NCBI RefSeq assembly: GCF_014649795.1 | Contig: NZ_BMTS01000001.1 | Location: 620,001 to 684,000, forward strand | Direction of reading: 5' to 3' | DNA from: Streptomyces melanogenes | GTDB lineage: Bacteria > Actinomycetota > Actinomycetes > Streptomycetales > Streptomycetaceae | DNA length: 64,000 nt | Shown: piece after piece, positions 8,195 to 16,869 of the stretch | Numbering within the stretch: the stretch's first letter is position 1 | Layout: each line of letters opens with the position of its first letter | Made by a program: the position numbers and the translations under genes | Notes under the pieces: generated by a model | The model's input: only the letters and a program-made list of their open reading frames with translations | Told to the model about the DNA's origin: nothing | Databases searched by the model: none

Positions 8195-8661
8195 TAAACC
8201 CAGTCCTCGCTGTGCCGGTGGCGGTCGAGTCCGAGTGCGGTGAACTCGTCGAATGAGTGGCCGGGTTGGACCCCGAGCTCACGCAGGGCCCGTATGGCCG
8301 GTGATCCTTCTGCGGGGACGGGCTCGAATTCGAGTTGGTGGAGGGGGCCGAGAGTCAGGCGCCCGGCTCGCCACACGGCGCTGTTCTCTTCGCCGAGCCC
8401 TCCGAAGTACTCGGATTCGACGTACGCCACCGGCCCGGCCTTCGACCATTCGGCAAGAGCGAGGTCGAGGGTGGTGGGCAGGCGCCAGAACGCCGGGTGG
8501 CCGGCCTCGTTCTCCTTCGTCAGCTCACTGAAGAGCGTCTCGGTCATGGGCAGTAGCGCGAGCCCCTGCGGCAGGGGGGCCGTACGGGCCGACGGGAACG
8601 TTGCCGCTGCGGACGTGAGAAGGCCGCTCTCCGCGATGACCGCTGTGAGCTGGTAGCTCAA
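8194..8661 (-). CDS. Conserved hypothetical protein (155 residues)
   Basis: I do not recognise the family. The product is soluble, with no signal peptide or membrane span. It has a well-mixed composition and good third-position GC, beginning MSYQLTAVIAESGLL and containing YVESEYFGGLGEENSAVW, which looks like a folded alpha/beta protein. Start ATG 8661. It stands alone, convergent with the TetR gene, with about 150 bases of undistinguished DNA separating it from the amidase gene. Confidence 0.65.
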   Translation of the reverse strand: MSYQLTAVIAESGLLTSAAATFPSARTAPLPQGLALLPMTETLFSELTKENEAGHPAFWRLPTTLDLALAEWSKAGPVAYVESEYFGGLGEENSAVWRAGRLTLGPLHQLEFEPVPAEGSPAIRALRELGVQPGHSFDEFTALGLDRHRHSEDWV

Positions 8662-8810
8662 TGGTGAGACTCCAAAGTCTGTGTACTCGAACCCATCGGC
8701 GTCGGCGCCCCGAGGGGCGGCATCCGGTCGACAGGCGGATCTGGCGATCGTGAAGGATCTTCAGTAACGCGTCGAGCGATTTTGCCAGCTCCGCCCGTGC
8801 GGGAGTCCGG

Positions 8811-10235
8811 TCAGCCCACCTCCACCGGCCCCACCGGCGTCAGCACCCCCAGTCGGTTCTCGATCGCCTGGGCCGCGTCCAGGCACAGGTCCTCGCGGAA
8901 GGCTCGGCCGATGATCTGGACTCCGCAGGGGAGGCCGTCGGTCAGGCCGGTGGGTACGGCTACCGCCGGTATGCCGACGAAGCTTGTCGCCGTGCACAGG
9001 CGCATCGCCGAGGCGACCCGGTCGCGGCTCGCCCGGTCGCGTGACTCCAGGCCCGGTTCGACCGGCGGCTCGGTGAACGACGGGCCGAGTACGAGAGGGT
9101 AGTCGGCCAGGAACTCCGCCCATGAGCGGCGGATGTTCAACCAGGTGCCCATCAGGCGCATGACTTGGGCCGGGTCGGTGACCGGTGGGGTCTGTTCCAT
9201 TGCCATCGCGATGTAGCGGTCACCGCCCGGGCCCAGGAGCGTGCGTACCATCGGCCAGTTGGGGGCGAACTCGGTCACGGTGATCTGGTTGTACGCGTCG
9301 AGGGCCTCGTCCAGCCTCGGTACATCCGGCACCTCGCACACCTCGTATCCGGCGTCGCGGAGCGCGTCGGCGGCGGTCTGGATGGCCTTCGCGACGGTGG
9401 GGTGGACGCCGTGGCCGCCCGGGTCCGTCACCACGGCCACCTTCGCCTTTCCCGGCAGCGGCTCGCCGTACGTGGGCACCGGAACCGCTCGCGGGTCGCG
9501 CGGGTCGGTCCCGGCCAGGGCCTCGTAGGCCAGGCGCAGGTCGGCCACGGTCCGGGCCAGCGGGCCGTCGGTGACCAGCATCTGGGAGGCCGGGCCCGGG
9601 TCGTCAGGGCCGAGGACGCGGTGGTCGGCGGGGAAGCGCCCGGTGGTCGGCTTCAGCCCCGCCACCCCGCAGAATTGGGCCGGGACGCGGATCGACCCGC
9701 CGGAGTCGTTGCCCAGGCCGAGCGCCGCCATGCCGGTGGCGACGGCCACCGCGTCGCCTCCGCTGGTGCCGCCGGGCGTACGGCCGCGGTCCCACGGATT
9801 GACCGTGTCGCCGAACAGCTCACTGCGGGTGTGCATCCCAGCCAGGATCAGGGTGGGCATGTTGCTGTGCCCGACCGGGATGGCACCGGCGGCCCGCAGC
9901 CGGGCCACCGGGGGCGCGTCGGCCGCCGCGACCAGATCGCGGAAGCGCTTCACCCCGAACGTCGTCGGCACGCCTGCGATCGGAGTGCTCTCCTTCACCG
10001 TGAACGGCACGCCCGCGAGCGGCCCCAGCGCGTCCCCCGCGGCCCGCCTGCGGTCCGTCCGCTCCGCGGCCTCGCGGGCGCGCTCCGCCAGGAGCTGGGT
10101 GACCGCGTTCACCTGCGGGTTGACGGCGGCGATGCGCTCCAGATGGCTCTCGACCAGCTCGGCCGCCGACACCTCCCCACTCCGTACCGCTGCCGCCTGT
10201 GCCGTCGCCGGCCTCTGCCACCACGCGTCCTGCAT
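8811..10235 (-). CDS. Amidase signature family enzyme
   Basis: The 474-residue protein contains the amidase-signature Ser-cisSer-Lys triad: the lysine in GVPFTVKEST (about residue 81), the glycine/serine-rich TPGGTSGGDA, and the nucleophile region GNDSGGSIRVPA. These enzymes hydrolyse amide bonds in small molecules or, in the GatA branch, act in tRNA amidation. Absence of GatB/GatC neighbours favours a catabolic amidase. ATG 10235. It is divergent from a TetR regulator with two matching palindromes in between, so substrate induction is likely. Confidence 0.9.
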   Translation of the reverse strand: MQDAWWQRPATAQAAAVRSGEVSAAELVESHLERIAAVNPQVNAVTQLLAERAREAAERTDRRRAAGDALGPLAGVPFTVKESTPIAGVPTTFGVKRFRDLVAAADAPPVARLRAAGAIPVGHSNMPTLILAGMHTRSELFGDTVNPWDRGRTPGGTSGGDAVAVATGMAALGLGNDSGGSIRVPAQFCGVAGLKPTTGRFPADHRVLGPDDPGPASQMLVTDGPLARTVADLRLAYEALAGTDPRDPRAVPVPTYGEPLPGKAKVAVVTDPGGHGVHPTVAKAIQTAADALRDAGYEVCEVPDVPRLDEALDAYNQITVTEFAPNWPMVRTLLGPGGDRYIAMAMEQTPPVTDPAQVMRLMGTWLNIRRSWAEFLADYPLVLGPSFTEPPVEPGLESRDRASRDRVASAMRLCTATSFVGIPAVAVPTGLTDGLPCGVQIIGRAFREDLCLDAAQAIENRLGVLTPVGPVEVG

Positions 10236-10262
10236 GCTTCACACTCTCCCCTTGGGCGTTCT

Positions 10263-10311
10263 GATGCGGTTGCATCGGAACAATAGCCCGAGTGCCGATG
10301 CGAGCGCATCG
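10263..10311. promoter_or_regulatory. Two GATGC-N4-GCATC operators between amidase and TetR genes
   Basis: GATGC-GGTT-GCATC lies at 10263-10276 and CGATGC-GAGC-GCATCG at 10296-10311. The arms and the 4-base spacer are the same and the centres are 34 bases apart. Both lie in the 142-base divergent region, so they are the expected binding sites of the TetR protein encoded at 10378. Confidence 0.7.
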
Positions 10312-10377
10312 AATAAGGTGGGCGAAGCGCCACAGCCGCGGCAAGGCGGCAGGCACGGCAGACGGAGGCGAGCGGGC

Positions 10378-10998
10378 ATGCCCAGGCAGGTGGACCACGA
10401 AGGCCGACGCCAACTGATCGCCGAGGCTGTGTGCCAACTCGCCGACGAACGCGGCCTTGAGGGCGTGACCCTGCGCGATGTCGCCGCCCGGGCGCAGGTG
10501 TCGATGGGCGCGGTGCAGCGCTGCTTCCGCACCAAGGAAGAGATGCTCGTGTTCGCCCTCGGGGCCGTCGGAGAGCGGGTCGCCGAGCGCGTACGGGCCC
10601 GCCTCGTCCGAAGCCCGGCCCAGTCGGCCGCGTCCGCCCTGGGCCACGCGGCCACCGAGATCTCACTCCTCCGGGAGGAACACCGCGCCGAGGCCAGGGT
10701 GTGGCTCGCCTTCGTCGCGCAGGCGGCGGTCAGCGAGGCGCTCGCGGGCACGCTGAAGGCCAACTACGCGGCCCTGCAGGAGGCGTTCGCCCGCCTCGTC
10801 GCGGAAGCCGACGAGAGTGGCGCGTACGAGGTGCCCCTGGACGCGCACCACGAAGCCCGCACTCTCCTCGCCCTGGCCGACGGCCTCACCGCACACGTCC
10901 TCATCGGCCACCTCACCGCGCGGCAGGCCCAGGAGGTCCTCCACACCCACCTGGGCCGGCTCTGGGAGCGGCCGACCCGGCACGCCCGCTCAGGCTGA
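10378..10998 (+). CDS. TetR-family transcriptional regulator
   Basis: The 206-residue protein opens with a TetR DNA-binding domain: HEGRRQLIAEAVCQLADERG, then VTLRDVAARAQVSMGAVQRCF. The C-terminal domain (about 70-206) is helical and resembles the TetR_C_6/BetI-like type. ATG 10378 has GGAGG eleven bases upstream. It is divergent from the amidase gene, with two identical-type palindromes between, and is probably an autoregulated repressor of the amidase. Its end overlaps the end of the convergent P450 gene by nine bases. Confidence 0.9.
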   Translation: MPRQVDHEGRRQLIAEAVCQLADERGLEGVTLRDVAARAQVSMGAVQRCFRTKEEMLVFALGAVGERVAERVRARLVRSPAQSAASALGHAATEISLLREEHRAEARVWLAFVAQAAVSEALAGTLKANYAALQEAFARLVAEADESGAYEVPLDAHHEARTLLALADGLTAHVLIGHLTARQAQEVLHTHLGRLWERPTRHARSG

Positions 10999-12354
10999 AC
11001 CGGCGGGTGTGTTGCGGGCGGTGCACGTCATGTCGAGCGGGCCCGGTCCCAGCGTGCCGCGCACCTGTACGTGCAGGGTGGCCTCGGGGTCGGGCGTCAG
11101 GTCCCAGCGGGTGCAGACCGTGGCCAGGGCGAGGGTCATCTCGGTGAGCGCGAACTGGTCGCCGATGCACTTGCGGTTGCCGCCCCCGAAGGGCACGTGC
11201 GCGCCCCGGGGCAGGGCGTCGGCCCCGTCGGCGGCCCACCGGTCGGGGTCGAAACGCTCGGGGTCGGGGAACAGGTCGGCCTGGTGGTGCAGCAGGTAGG
11301 CGCTGTAGAGGAGGGCGGTGCCCTTGGGGAGGGGGTGCCCGGCGAGGGTGGTGTCGGTCGTGGTGACCCGGGTGAAGAACCACCCCGCGGGGTACATGCG
11401 CATCACCTCGTGGATGATGCGCTGGGTGTACGACAGGCCGTCGAGGTCGGCGGGTGTGGCGGTGCGCCCGGCCAGCGTCGCGTCCACCTCGGCGTGCAGC
11501 TGTTCCCGTACCTTCGGGTGCTGGCTGATCAACCAGATCGCGAAGGCGAGGGTGTTGGCGGTGGTCTCGAAACCGGCGCCGATCATCACCATCAGCTGGT
11601 CGCGGATGTCCTCGTCGGACATGGGCTCGCCCGTGTCGTCGTCGTGGGCGGTCAGCAGCATCGACACCAGGTCGTCCTTGCCGGGCGCGGCCCGCCGGGC
11701 GGCGATGATGTCGTCGATCGCGCGGTGCAGGCGCCTACAGGCGCGGCGGTAGCGCAGGTTGCCCCGGGTGGGCAGCCGGTAGAGCGGGCCGAGCGGCAGC
11801 ATCACGCGCTGGTAGATGCCGTCGATGACCGTGTGCAGGCTCTCCAGCACCTCGGCCACCGCCGAGTCCTCGGCTTCCGCTGCCAGCACGCTGCGGGTGA
11901 CGATGCGCAGGGTCAGGGTGGTGAGCGCGGCGGTGACGTCGAGCCGCTGGCCGGGCTTCCAGGCGGTGGTCATACGGTCCACCTCCTCGCCCATCACCAC
12001 CGCGTACCCGTCGATGCGGCCGGGCTGGAAGGCCGGCTGCATCTGGCGGCGCTGCCAGCGGTGTTCGCGCCACCCGGCCATGGGCAGACTGCTGCCGAAC
12101 AGCACCCGTGCCTTGTCGAAGAACGGGCCGCCCTTGTCGAAGGTCCGCGAGTCGGTGAGCATCTGGTGCGCCGCGTCCGGGCGGCAGACGACATAGGCGG
12201 GCCAGGGCCCCATCCCGATCCGTACGAGGTCCCCGTGGGCCGGCAGCGAGGACAGGAACTCCAGCGGGCGGGCGTGGAGTTGCCAGGCGTGGCCGAGCAG
12301 GGGCAGGCCGCCGGGAGCCACACCGGCGCGGGGCCGTGAGGGGGTGGTGGTCAC
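10990..12354 (-). CDS. Cytochrome P450
   Basis: The 454-residue protein has the full P450 set: I-helix GAGFETTANT with the oxygen-binding Thr, K-helix EVMR (ExxR), and the heme loop PFGGGNRKCIG with the axial Cys. The Arg-Lys-Cys-Ile-Gly form and the long TFDKGGPFFDKARVLFG N-terminal region are closer to the CYP183/terpene-oxygenase-like bacterial group than to CYP105; that placement is tentative. GTG 12354 has GGAGG nine bases upstream. No ferredoxin, ferredoxin reductase or terpene synthase is adjacent, so electron donors must be supplied from elsewhere and the substrate is unknown. Confidence 0.9.
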   Translation of the reverse strand: MTTTPSRPRAGVAPGGLPLLGHAWQLHARPLEFLSSLPAHGDLVRIGMGPWPAYVVCRPDAAHQMLTDSRTFDKGGPFFDKARVLFGSSLPMAGWREHRWQRRQMQPAFQPGRIDGYAVVMGEEVDRMTTAWKPGQRLDVTAALTTLTLRIVTRSVLAAEAEDSAVAEVLESLHTVIDGIYQRVMLPLGPLYRLPTRGNLRYRRACRRLHRAIDDIIAARRAAPGKDDLVSMLLTAHDDDTGEPMSDEDIRDQLMVMIGAGFETTANTLAFAIWLISQHPKVREQLHAEVDATLAGRTATPADLDGLSYTQRIIHEVMRMYPAGWFFTRVTTTDTTLAGHPLPKGTALLYSAYLLHHQADLFPDPERFDPDRWAADGADALPRGAHVPFGGGNRKCIGDQFALTEMTLALATVCTRWDLTPDPEATLHVQVRGTLGPGPLDMTCTARNTPAGSA

Positions 12355-12587
12355 AGCAGGACACCTCCAGGAAGGACATGCCGGGCCCGGTGCGCGGCAG
12401 GCCGTCGGCTTCCGACTATCCTCCCCCCGCACACGTACGGGAACCCGGCGCGAAGCAGCCCGCGAGGGCGTGGTGCGCACGGGCAGCAGCCCCCGGTCGA
12501 CGGGCACGAAGGCGCAGGCGGCGGGCCCGGGAGCGGGTCCCCGCACTCCCTGGCAGGTGCACATCATCGGTTCTCTATCCTCCCGGT

Positions 12588-13973
12588 ATGAAAAATCGTC
12601 TGCGCATGCCGCGGCTGCTGGCTGCCGCGCTGCTCGGGGCGGTCCTGCCCGCCCTGCTCGGCGCGCCCGCCACGGCGGCCGCACCGACGCCCCCGAACAC
12701 CACGAAGTCGGCCGGACAGCAGTGGGAGCTGCTCTCGCTCGCCACCGGCAAGTACGTCTCGGTGGAAGCGTCCAACACCAACGAGCTGCACGCCCGGGCG
12801 GACAACCCTGGCATCGCGGAGCAGTTCACCCTGCACACCGACAACACGGCCAAGGGGGCGACGGTCTGCCTGCGGTCGCAGGCCAACGGTGCCTATGTGG
12901 CGGCGGAGTTCGGCGCCGGGGCCGACGGCCGGTACGGGAAGCTGCGCGCCCGCACCGACGGGCCGCCCGCCGGCTGGGAGAAGCTGGAGCTCGTGCCGCA
13001 GCCGCAGTCGGGCGCGGACGTCTACGCCCTGCGCTTCCACGACGGTACGCAGGAGCGCTATGTTTCCGCCGACGCCAGCGCGACGGGCGACGGGCTGCTC
13101 CAGGCCCGTGCCACGGCGGTGAACTCCTGGGAGCGCTTCCGGCTGGTGGCCGTGGCCGCACCGGCCGACCCGACCCCGCCGCCGACCGCGTCGCCGCGCA
13201 CCGTCAAGGCGATGACGTGGAACGTGTGCGGCGACAACAACAAGGACTGCGGCTTCTACCACACGGCGGCGGGCCCGCTGGCGGACCAGATCGTGGCCCG
13301 CGCGAAGACCGCCGGGAACCCTGAGGTGATCCTGCTCGAAGAGTTCTGCGAGAAGTTCGCCAAGCCCGTGGAGCTGGCGCTGGAGTCGCAGCTCGGCGGC
13401 GGCTGGGACGTGCGCTTCGCGCCGGTCCAGTACCAGGTGCCCGGAACGGGCATCAAGGCGCAGAAGAACTGCCAGCCCGACGCGGCGGGAGCGGACCGGG
13501 GAGCGTACGGCGTGGCGCTGGCCGTGCCGGAGGAGAACACCTGGTACCGGGCGTACGAGCTGCCCTCCCCGCCCGGTTTCGAGCAGCGCACCGCGCTGTG
13601 CGCCACGGTGACCTCCTGGGCGGCGGAGGTGTGCGCCGCGCACTTCAGCACGGGCGGCAAGGGCTACGACGACCCCGACCGCACCTACCAGCCGCAGCAG
13701 GCGGACGCCCTGCGCCAGGCGGCGTCGCTGCCCGGCTACCGCCCGCTGCTCGGCGGTGATCTGAACGCCGCGCCCTCGACGGGTGTGCTGGGGGCGCTGT
13801 ACTCCGCGTACGAGGAGTGCGACGCGCACTCGGCGACGCCGAACCGGCCGACGGCGGGCGTCAGCAAGATCGACTACCTGTTCGGCGGGGGCACCTGGAG
13901 CGGCTGCGGTGTCGCGGCGGACACCGGCTCCTCCGACCACCGGGCGGTGTGGGGGACGCTCACCCTGTCCTGA
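12588..13973 (+). CDS. Secreted endonuclease/exonuclease/phosphatase-family protein with N-terminal beta-trefoil-like domain
   Basis: The 461-residue product starts with a Sec signal peptide (MKNRLRMPRLLAAALLGAVL, cleavage near ATAAAP). Residues about 40-195 hold repeated strands such as WELLSLATGKYVSVEA, DVYALRFHDG and ERYVSADASATGDGLL, like the fascin/ricin-type trefoil found in actinomycete exoenzymes. Residues about 205-461 form an EEP domain with MTWNVCGDN, ILLEEFCEKF, GGDLNAAPS and SSDHRAVW, which supply the metal and catalytic Asn, Glu, Asp and His. It probably cleaves phosphodiesters or phosphomonoesters outside the cell. ATG 12588 lacks a clear ribosome site. The gene is divergent from the P450 gene. 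Confidence 0.85.
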   Translation: MKNRLRMPRLLAAALLGAVLPALLGAPATAAAPTPPNTTKSAGQQWELLSLATGKYVSVEASNTNELHARADNPGIAEQFTLHTDNTAKGATVCLRSQANGAYVAAEFGAGADGRYGKLRARTDGPPAGWEKLELVPQPQSGADVYALRFHDGTQERYVSADASATGDGLLQARATAVNSWERFRLVAVAAPADPTPPPTASPRTVKAMTWNVCGDNNKDCGFYHTAAGPLADQIVARAKTAGNPEVILLEEFCEKFAKPVELALESQLGGGWDVRFAPVQYQVPGTGIKAQKNCQPDAAGADRGAYGVALAVPEENTWYRAYELPSPPGFEQRTALCATVTSWAAEVCAAHFSTGGKGYDDPDRTYQPQQADALRQAASLPGYRPLLGGDLNAAPSTGVLGALYSAYEECDAHSATPNRPTAGVSKIDYLFGGGTWSGCGVAADTGSSDHRAVWGTLTLS

Positions 13974-14035
13974 CGTGGATGTGCGGGTGTGCCCGTGAGC
14001 CGGAGGACGACGGTAGTGGATCTTGGATTTGTAGG

Positions 14036-14515
14036 ATGTGTGCATGTCACGCACACGTACCACTGTCCTCGCCGAAGGGCGAGTACTGCACCAAGGTGAA
14101 GGTCAGTGCTCCTCCGCAGGGCTTCGCGCACGGCAGTGACGCCGAGTGCATCTACCACGGCTCCACCAACAACATGATGTTCGTGAACATCTGCCAGTTC
14201 GACACCCCGGAGAACGCGCAGAGCGCCCTCGCCGCCTGGAAGGGCACCGAGAAGGACAAGCAGCGGGCGCTCGAGAAGCCCGTCGGCGACGAGTCGGTGC
14301 TGGTGGTCAACCCAGGGCTGAGCGAGGACTCGGTCCACGCGTTCAGCCGCTCGGGCACCGTCAACATCCGGGTGAAGATCGACGGCGCCGGGGGCGACAC
14401 GACGGGCGCCCAGGACATGCTCACGGCCACGCTCAAGCGCCTCCAGCAGGTCCAGGACGGCAAGCGGGCCACGGTCACCACCACTGAGGTGGCGGCGGAG
14501 GCCGACAAGAAGTAG
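14036..14515 (+). CDS. Hypothetical protein, probably lacking its native N-terminus
   Basis: From about codon 14 the frame looks truly coding (KGEYCTKVKVSAPPQGFAHG, then DAECIYHGSTNNMMFVN) and runs for about 145 residues to a Lys-rich end. The start is poor: ATG 14036 has no spaced ribosome site, an earlier in-frame ATG at 13979 is no better, and neither gives the signal peptide or lipobox expected of a Cys-containing domain of this sort. The gene may have lost its 5' end or may be an assembly fragment. I do not recognise the family. It lies after the EEP gene and before the MerR regulator. Confidence 0.5.
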   Translation: MCACHAHVPLSSPKGEYCTKVKVSAPPQGFAHGSDAECIYHGSTNNMMFVNICQFDTPENAQSALAAWKGTEKDKQRALEKPVGDESVLVVNPGLSEDSVHAFSRSGTVNIRVKIDGAGGDTTGAQDMLTATLKRLQQVQDGKRATVTTTEVAAEADKK

Positions 14516-14543
14516 TAGTCGGTATGTCCCCTCACGTCGCGGC

Positions 14544-14574
14544 TTGCGGTTGCCGCAGCGTCAACTCCTACTGT
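14544..14574 (+). promoter_or_regulatory. MerR-type promoter with 19-base spacer and spacer palindrome
   Basis: TTGCGG (14544-14549) and TACTGT (14569-14574) are separated by 19 bases, the long spacer characteristic of MerR-activated promoters. The 17-base near-palindrome GTTGCCGCAGCGTCAAC (14549-14565) fills the spacer. The promoter lies 47 bases before the MerR start, fitting autoregulation. Confidence 0.65.
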
Positions 14575-14620
14575 CCTCGGTGTGGCCGGAAAGACCGGCC
14601 CGGCGATGGGAGGCACGGCG

Positions 14621-15388
14621 ATGGCCTGGTCGATTTCGGACGTGGCCCGGATGTCTGGGGTGACGTCCCGGACGCTGCGGCACTACGACGAGATCGGTCT
14701 GCTGCCGCCCGCCTGGATCGGTAGCAACGGGCACCGCCACTACGAAGAGGACGATCTGCTGCGGCTCCAACAGATCCTGCTGATGCGGGAGTTGGACCTC
14801 GGACTGCGCGAGATCCAGGCGGTCCTGGACAGCCAGATCGACCAGGTGGCGGTGCTCCGCGAGCACCACCGGCGGCTGCTCGCGGAGCGGAACCGGCTGG
14901 ACACGCTCGCCCGCACGGTCGGCCGCACCATCGCCGAACTGGAGGAAGGCAGGGACGACACCACCATGGCGAAGATCAACAGGCCGGAGAACCTGTTCGA
15001 GGGCTTCGAGCCCACCACCGCCGAGACCGAGGCCGAGGTGCGCGAGAAGTGGCCGCGGGCCTGGGAGCAGTCCCGGCAGGCCGTCGCGACGATGACCGCC
15101 GAGGACACCGAGCGGTGGCAGCGCGAGGTGACGGCGCAGATGATCCGCTTCGCGGAGTTCATGGTGGCCGGCACACCGGTCGACGATTCCGCGGTGCAGG
15201 CCGAGGTGGAGGTCCACTACCAGGGCGTCTGCCGCTTCTGGACCCCGAACGCGGCCGCGTACAAGGGGCTGGGCCAGACCTACGTCGACGACCCGCAGTT
15301 CCGGGTGAACTTCGACAAGATCGCCGACGGGCTCGCGGTCTACCAGCGCGACGCGATGGTCGTCTACGCCGACGCACGGCTGGACTGA
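14621..15388 (+). CDS. TipA-like MerR-family regulator (HTH plus TipAS ligand-binding domain)
   Basis: The 255-residue protein has an N-terminal MerR winged helix (ISDVARMSGVTSRTLRHYD, then GLLPPAWIGSNGHRHY), a coiled dimerisation helix to about residue 110, and a C-terminal TipAS/albicidin-binding-like domain (residues about 115-255, ending AVYQRDAMVVYADARLD). In TipAL of Streptomyces this domain binds thiopeptide antibiotics and activates transcription from a distorted promoter. ATG 14621 has GGGAGG seven bases upstream; the open frame to 14582 overlaps the promoter zone. The promoter upstream carries the MerR 19-base spacer. An internal start could give a TipAS-only product, as in tipA, at the ATG of MAKINRPENLFEGF. 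Confidence 0.88.
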   Translation: MAWSISDVARMSGVTSRTLRHYDEIGLLPPAWIGSNGHRHYEEDDLLRLQQILLMRELDLGLREIQAVLDSQIDQVAVLREHHRRLLAERNRLDTLARTVGRTIAELEEGRDDTTMAKINRPENLFEGFEPTTAETEAEVREKWPRAWEQSRQAVATMTAEDTERWQREVTAQMIRFAEFMVAGTPVDDSAVQAEVEVHYQGVCRFWTPNAAAYKGLGQTYVDDPQFRVNFDKIADGLAVYQRDAMVVYADARLD

Positions 15389-15419
15389 CCTGGCGCTGAC
15401 GGGGGGTGTTCCGCGTGGT

Positions 15420-15451
15420 GGCGGGCCGGTGTGTGACGCACTCGGCCCGCC
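15420..15451. terminator. Hairpin between convergent genes
   Basis: GGCGGGCCG (15420-15428) pairs perfectly with CGGCCCGCC (15443-15451). It lies between the stop of the MerR gene (15388) and the stop of the leftward serine hydrolase gene (15467). Confidence 0.65.
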
Positions 15452-15466
15452 CGCCACGGCGCCCGA

Positions 15467-16687
15467 CTAGCGCTGCGGCTCAAGGCCCCAGAGGTGCTTC
15501 GGGGTGATGACCTGCGTGATGGCCGTGCCGAGGACGGTGCTCGGCTCCTGGCCCTTGTAGAGGATGTCCGTGTTGAGCAGGGCGACCAGCGTCGCCTTCT
15601 GCTCCGGCAGGTAGATGGTGAGGCTCTCGTACCCGGGCAGTGAACCGTTGTGACCGGTCCACCCGTTGACGTTCACGATGCCCAGCCCGTAGCCCGCGCC
15701 GGGGGTGCCGGTGGGGAGCACCTTGAGGCGCTCCGCCTGGGTGGCGGGGGAGAGCAGGGTGCCGGTGGCGAGGTCCTTGGCCCAGTGCTTGAGGTCGTGC
15801 AGGTCGGAGATCATCGCACCCGCCGACCAGGCCCAGCTCGGGTTCCAGTGGGTGCTGTCCACGACCTTGCCGGACAGCGTCTGGTTGGTGTAGCCGTGCG
15901 CGTGCGGGCGGGGGAACTCGGCCGCCTTGGGGAAGATCGTGTCGTCGAGGCGGCTGGGCCGCAGGACCCGGTGCTCGATGACGTCCCGCACGCTCCTGCC
16001 GGTCACCTTCTCGATCACCAGGCCGAGCAGGATGTAGTTGCTGTTCGAGTACTGGAACTTGGCGCCCGGCGCGAACACGTTGGGGTGCTTGAAGCCGTAG
16101 GCCAGCAGCTGGTTCGGCGTGAAGACGCGCTGGGGGTTGCTGAGGAAGTCGTGGATGAAGTCGTTGTCCGCGCTGTACGGGAACAGGCCGCTGCGCATGT
16201 CGAGCAGGTCGCGCAGCCGGATGCGGTGTCCGTTCGGGACGCCCTTCACGTACTTGGAGATGGGGTCGTCCAGCCGGACGCGGCCGTCGTCGACGAGTTC
16301 GAGGACCGCCGTGGCGGTGAACGTCTTGGTCTCGCTGCCGATGCGGATCCGCATGTCGTCGGTCATCGGCGCGCCGGTGCGCTTGTCGGCGACGCCGAAC
16401 GCACGGACGTAACTGCCCTTGCCGGGCAGCCACACGCCGACCTGGACACCCGGGATGCCCGCCTTCTTCATGGCGTCCCGCACCGCCCTGTCGAGCTTGG
16501 CCCGCAGCTCGGGGCTCAGCTCGTTGCGGGGGTAGAGATAGTCCTCGCCCGCCTTGGCGACGGTGTCACCGGGTGGCGCGGCCTGGGCCGGGGCGACCGT
16601 CGCCGGCAGCAGTCCCACGGTGGTGAGCGTCGCCGCGGCGAGTCCGAGGGCCGCCTTCGACCGGCGGGACAGGGAGGGTCTTCTCAT
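15467..16687 (-). CDS. Secreted serine hydrolase, beta-lactamase / D-alanyl-D-alanine carboxypeptidase fold
   Basis: The 406-residue product has a twin-Arg-like basic start and a hydrophobic signal ending APAQAAPPG near residue 40. The penicillin-recognising set is present: SETK with Ser118 and Lys121 in RIRIGSETKTFT, YSNSNY as the Y-x-N motif, and GHNGSLPGY in place of K-T-G. This matches class C beta-lactamase/esterase-type enzymes (family S12), which act on D-Ala peptides, esters or other amides outside the cell. ATG 16687 follows GAGAGG. It lies 182 bases downstream of the YcaO gene on the same strand and might belong to that transcript, but the gap and generic family make this uncertain. 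Confidence 0.88.
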   Translation of the reverse strand: MRRPSLSRRSKAALGLAAATLTTVGLLPATVAPAQAAPPGDTVAKAGEDYLYPRNELSPELRAKLDRAVRDAMKKAGIPGVQVGVWLPGKGSYVRAFGVADKRTGAPMTDDMRIRIGSETKTFTATAVLELVDDGRVRLDDPISKYVKGVPNGHRIRLRDLLDMRSGLFPYSADNDFIHDFLSNPQRVFTPNQLLAYGFKHPNVFAPGAKFQYSNSNYILLGLVIEKVTGRSVRDVIEHRVLRPSRLDDTIFPKAAEFPRPHAHGYTNQTLSGKVVDSTHWNPSWAWSAGAMISDLHDLKHWAKDLATGTLLSPATQAERLKVLPTGTPGAGYGLGIVNVNGWTGHNGSLPGYESLTIYLPEQKATLVALLNTDILYKGQEPSTVLGTAITQVITPKHLWGLEPQR

Positions 16688-16869
16688 GGTCGGGCCTCTC
16701 TCATCTTCCGTTCGTCTGCCGAGCAGATCGTCCGCGATGAGAGGCTCGCGTCCGCGTCGATCGGGCGGGGGAGACGGGTGAATCACGGTGATCCACCCGA
16801 TCGGCCCTCGTACGCGCGTGTGGGCACCGCCGCGGTGGCGGTGCCCACGGATCGTCGGTCAGCGCGGTG

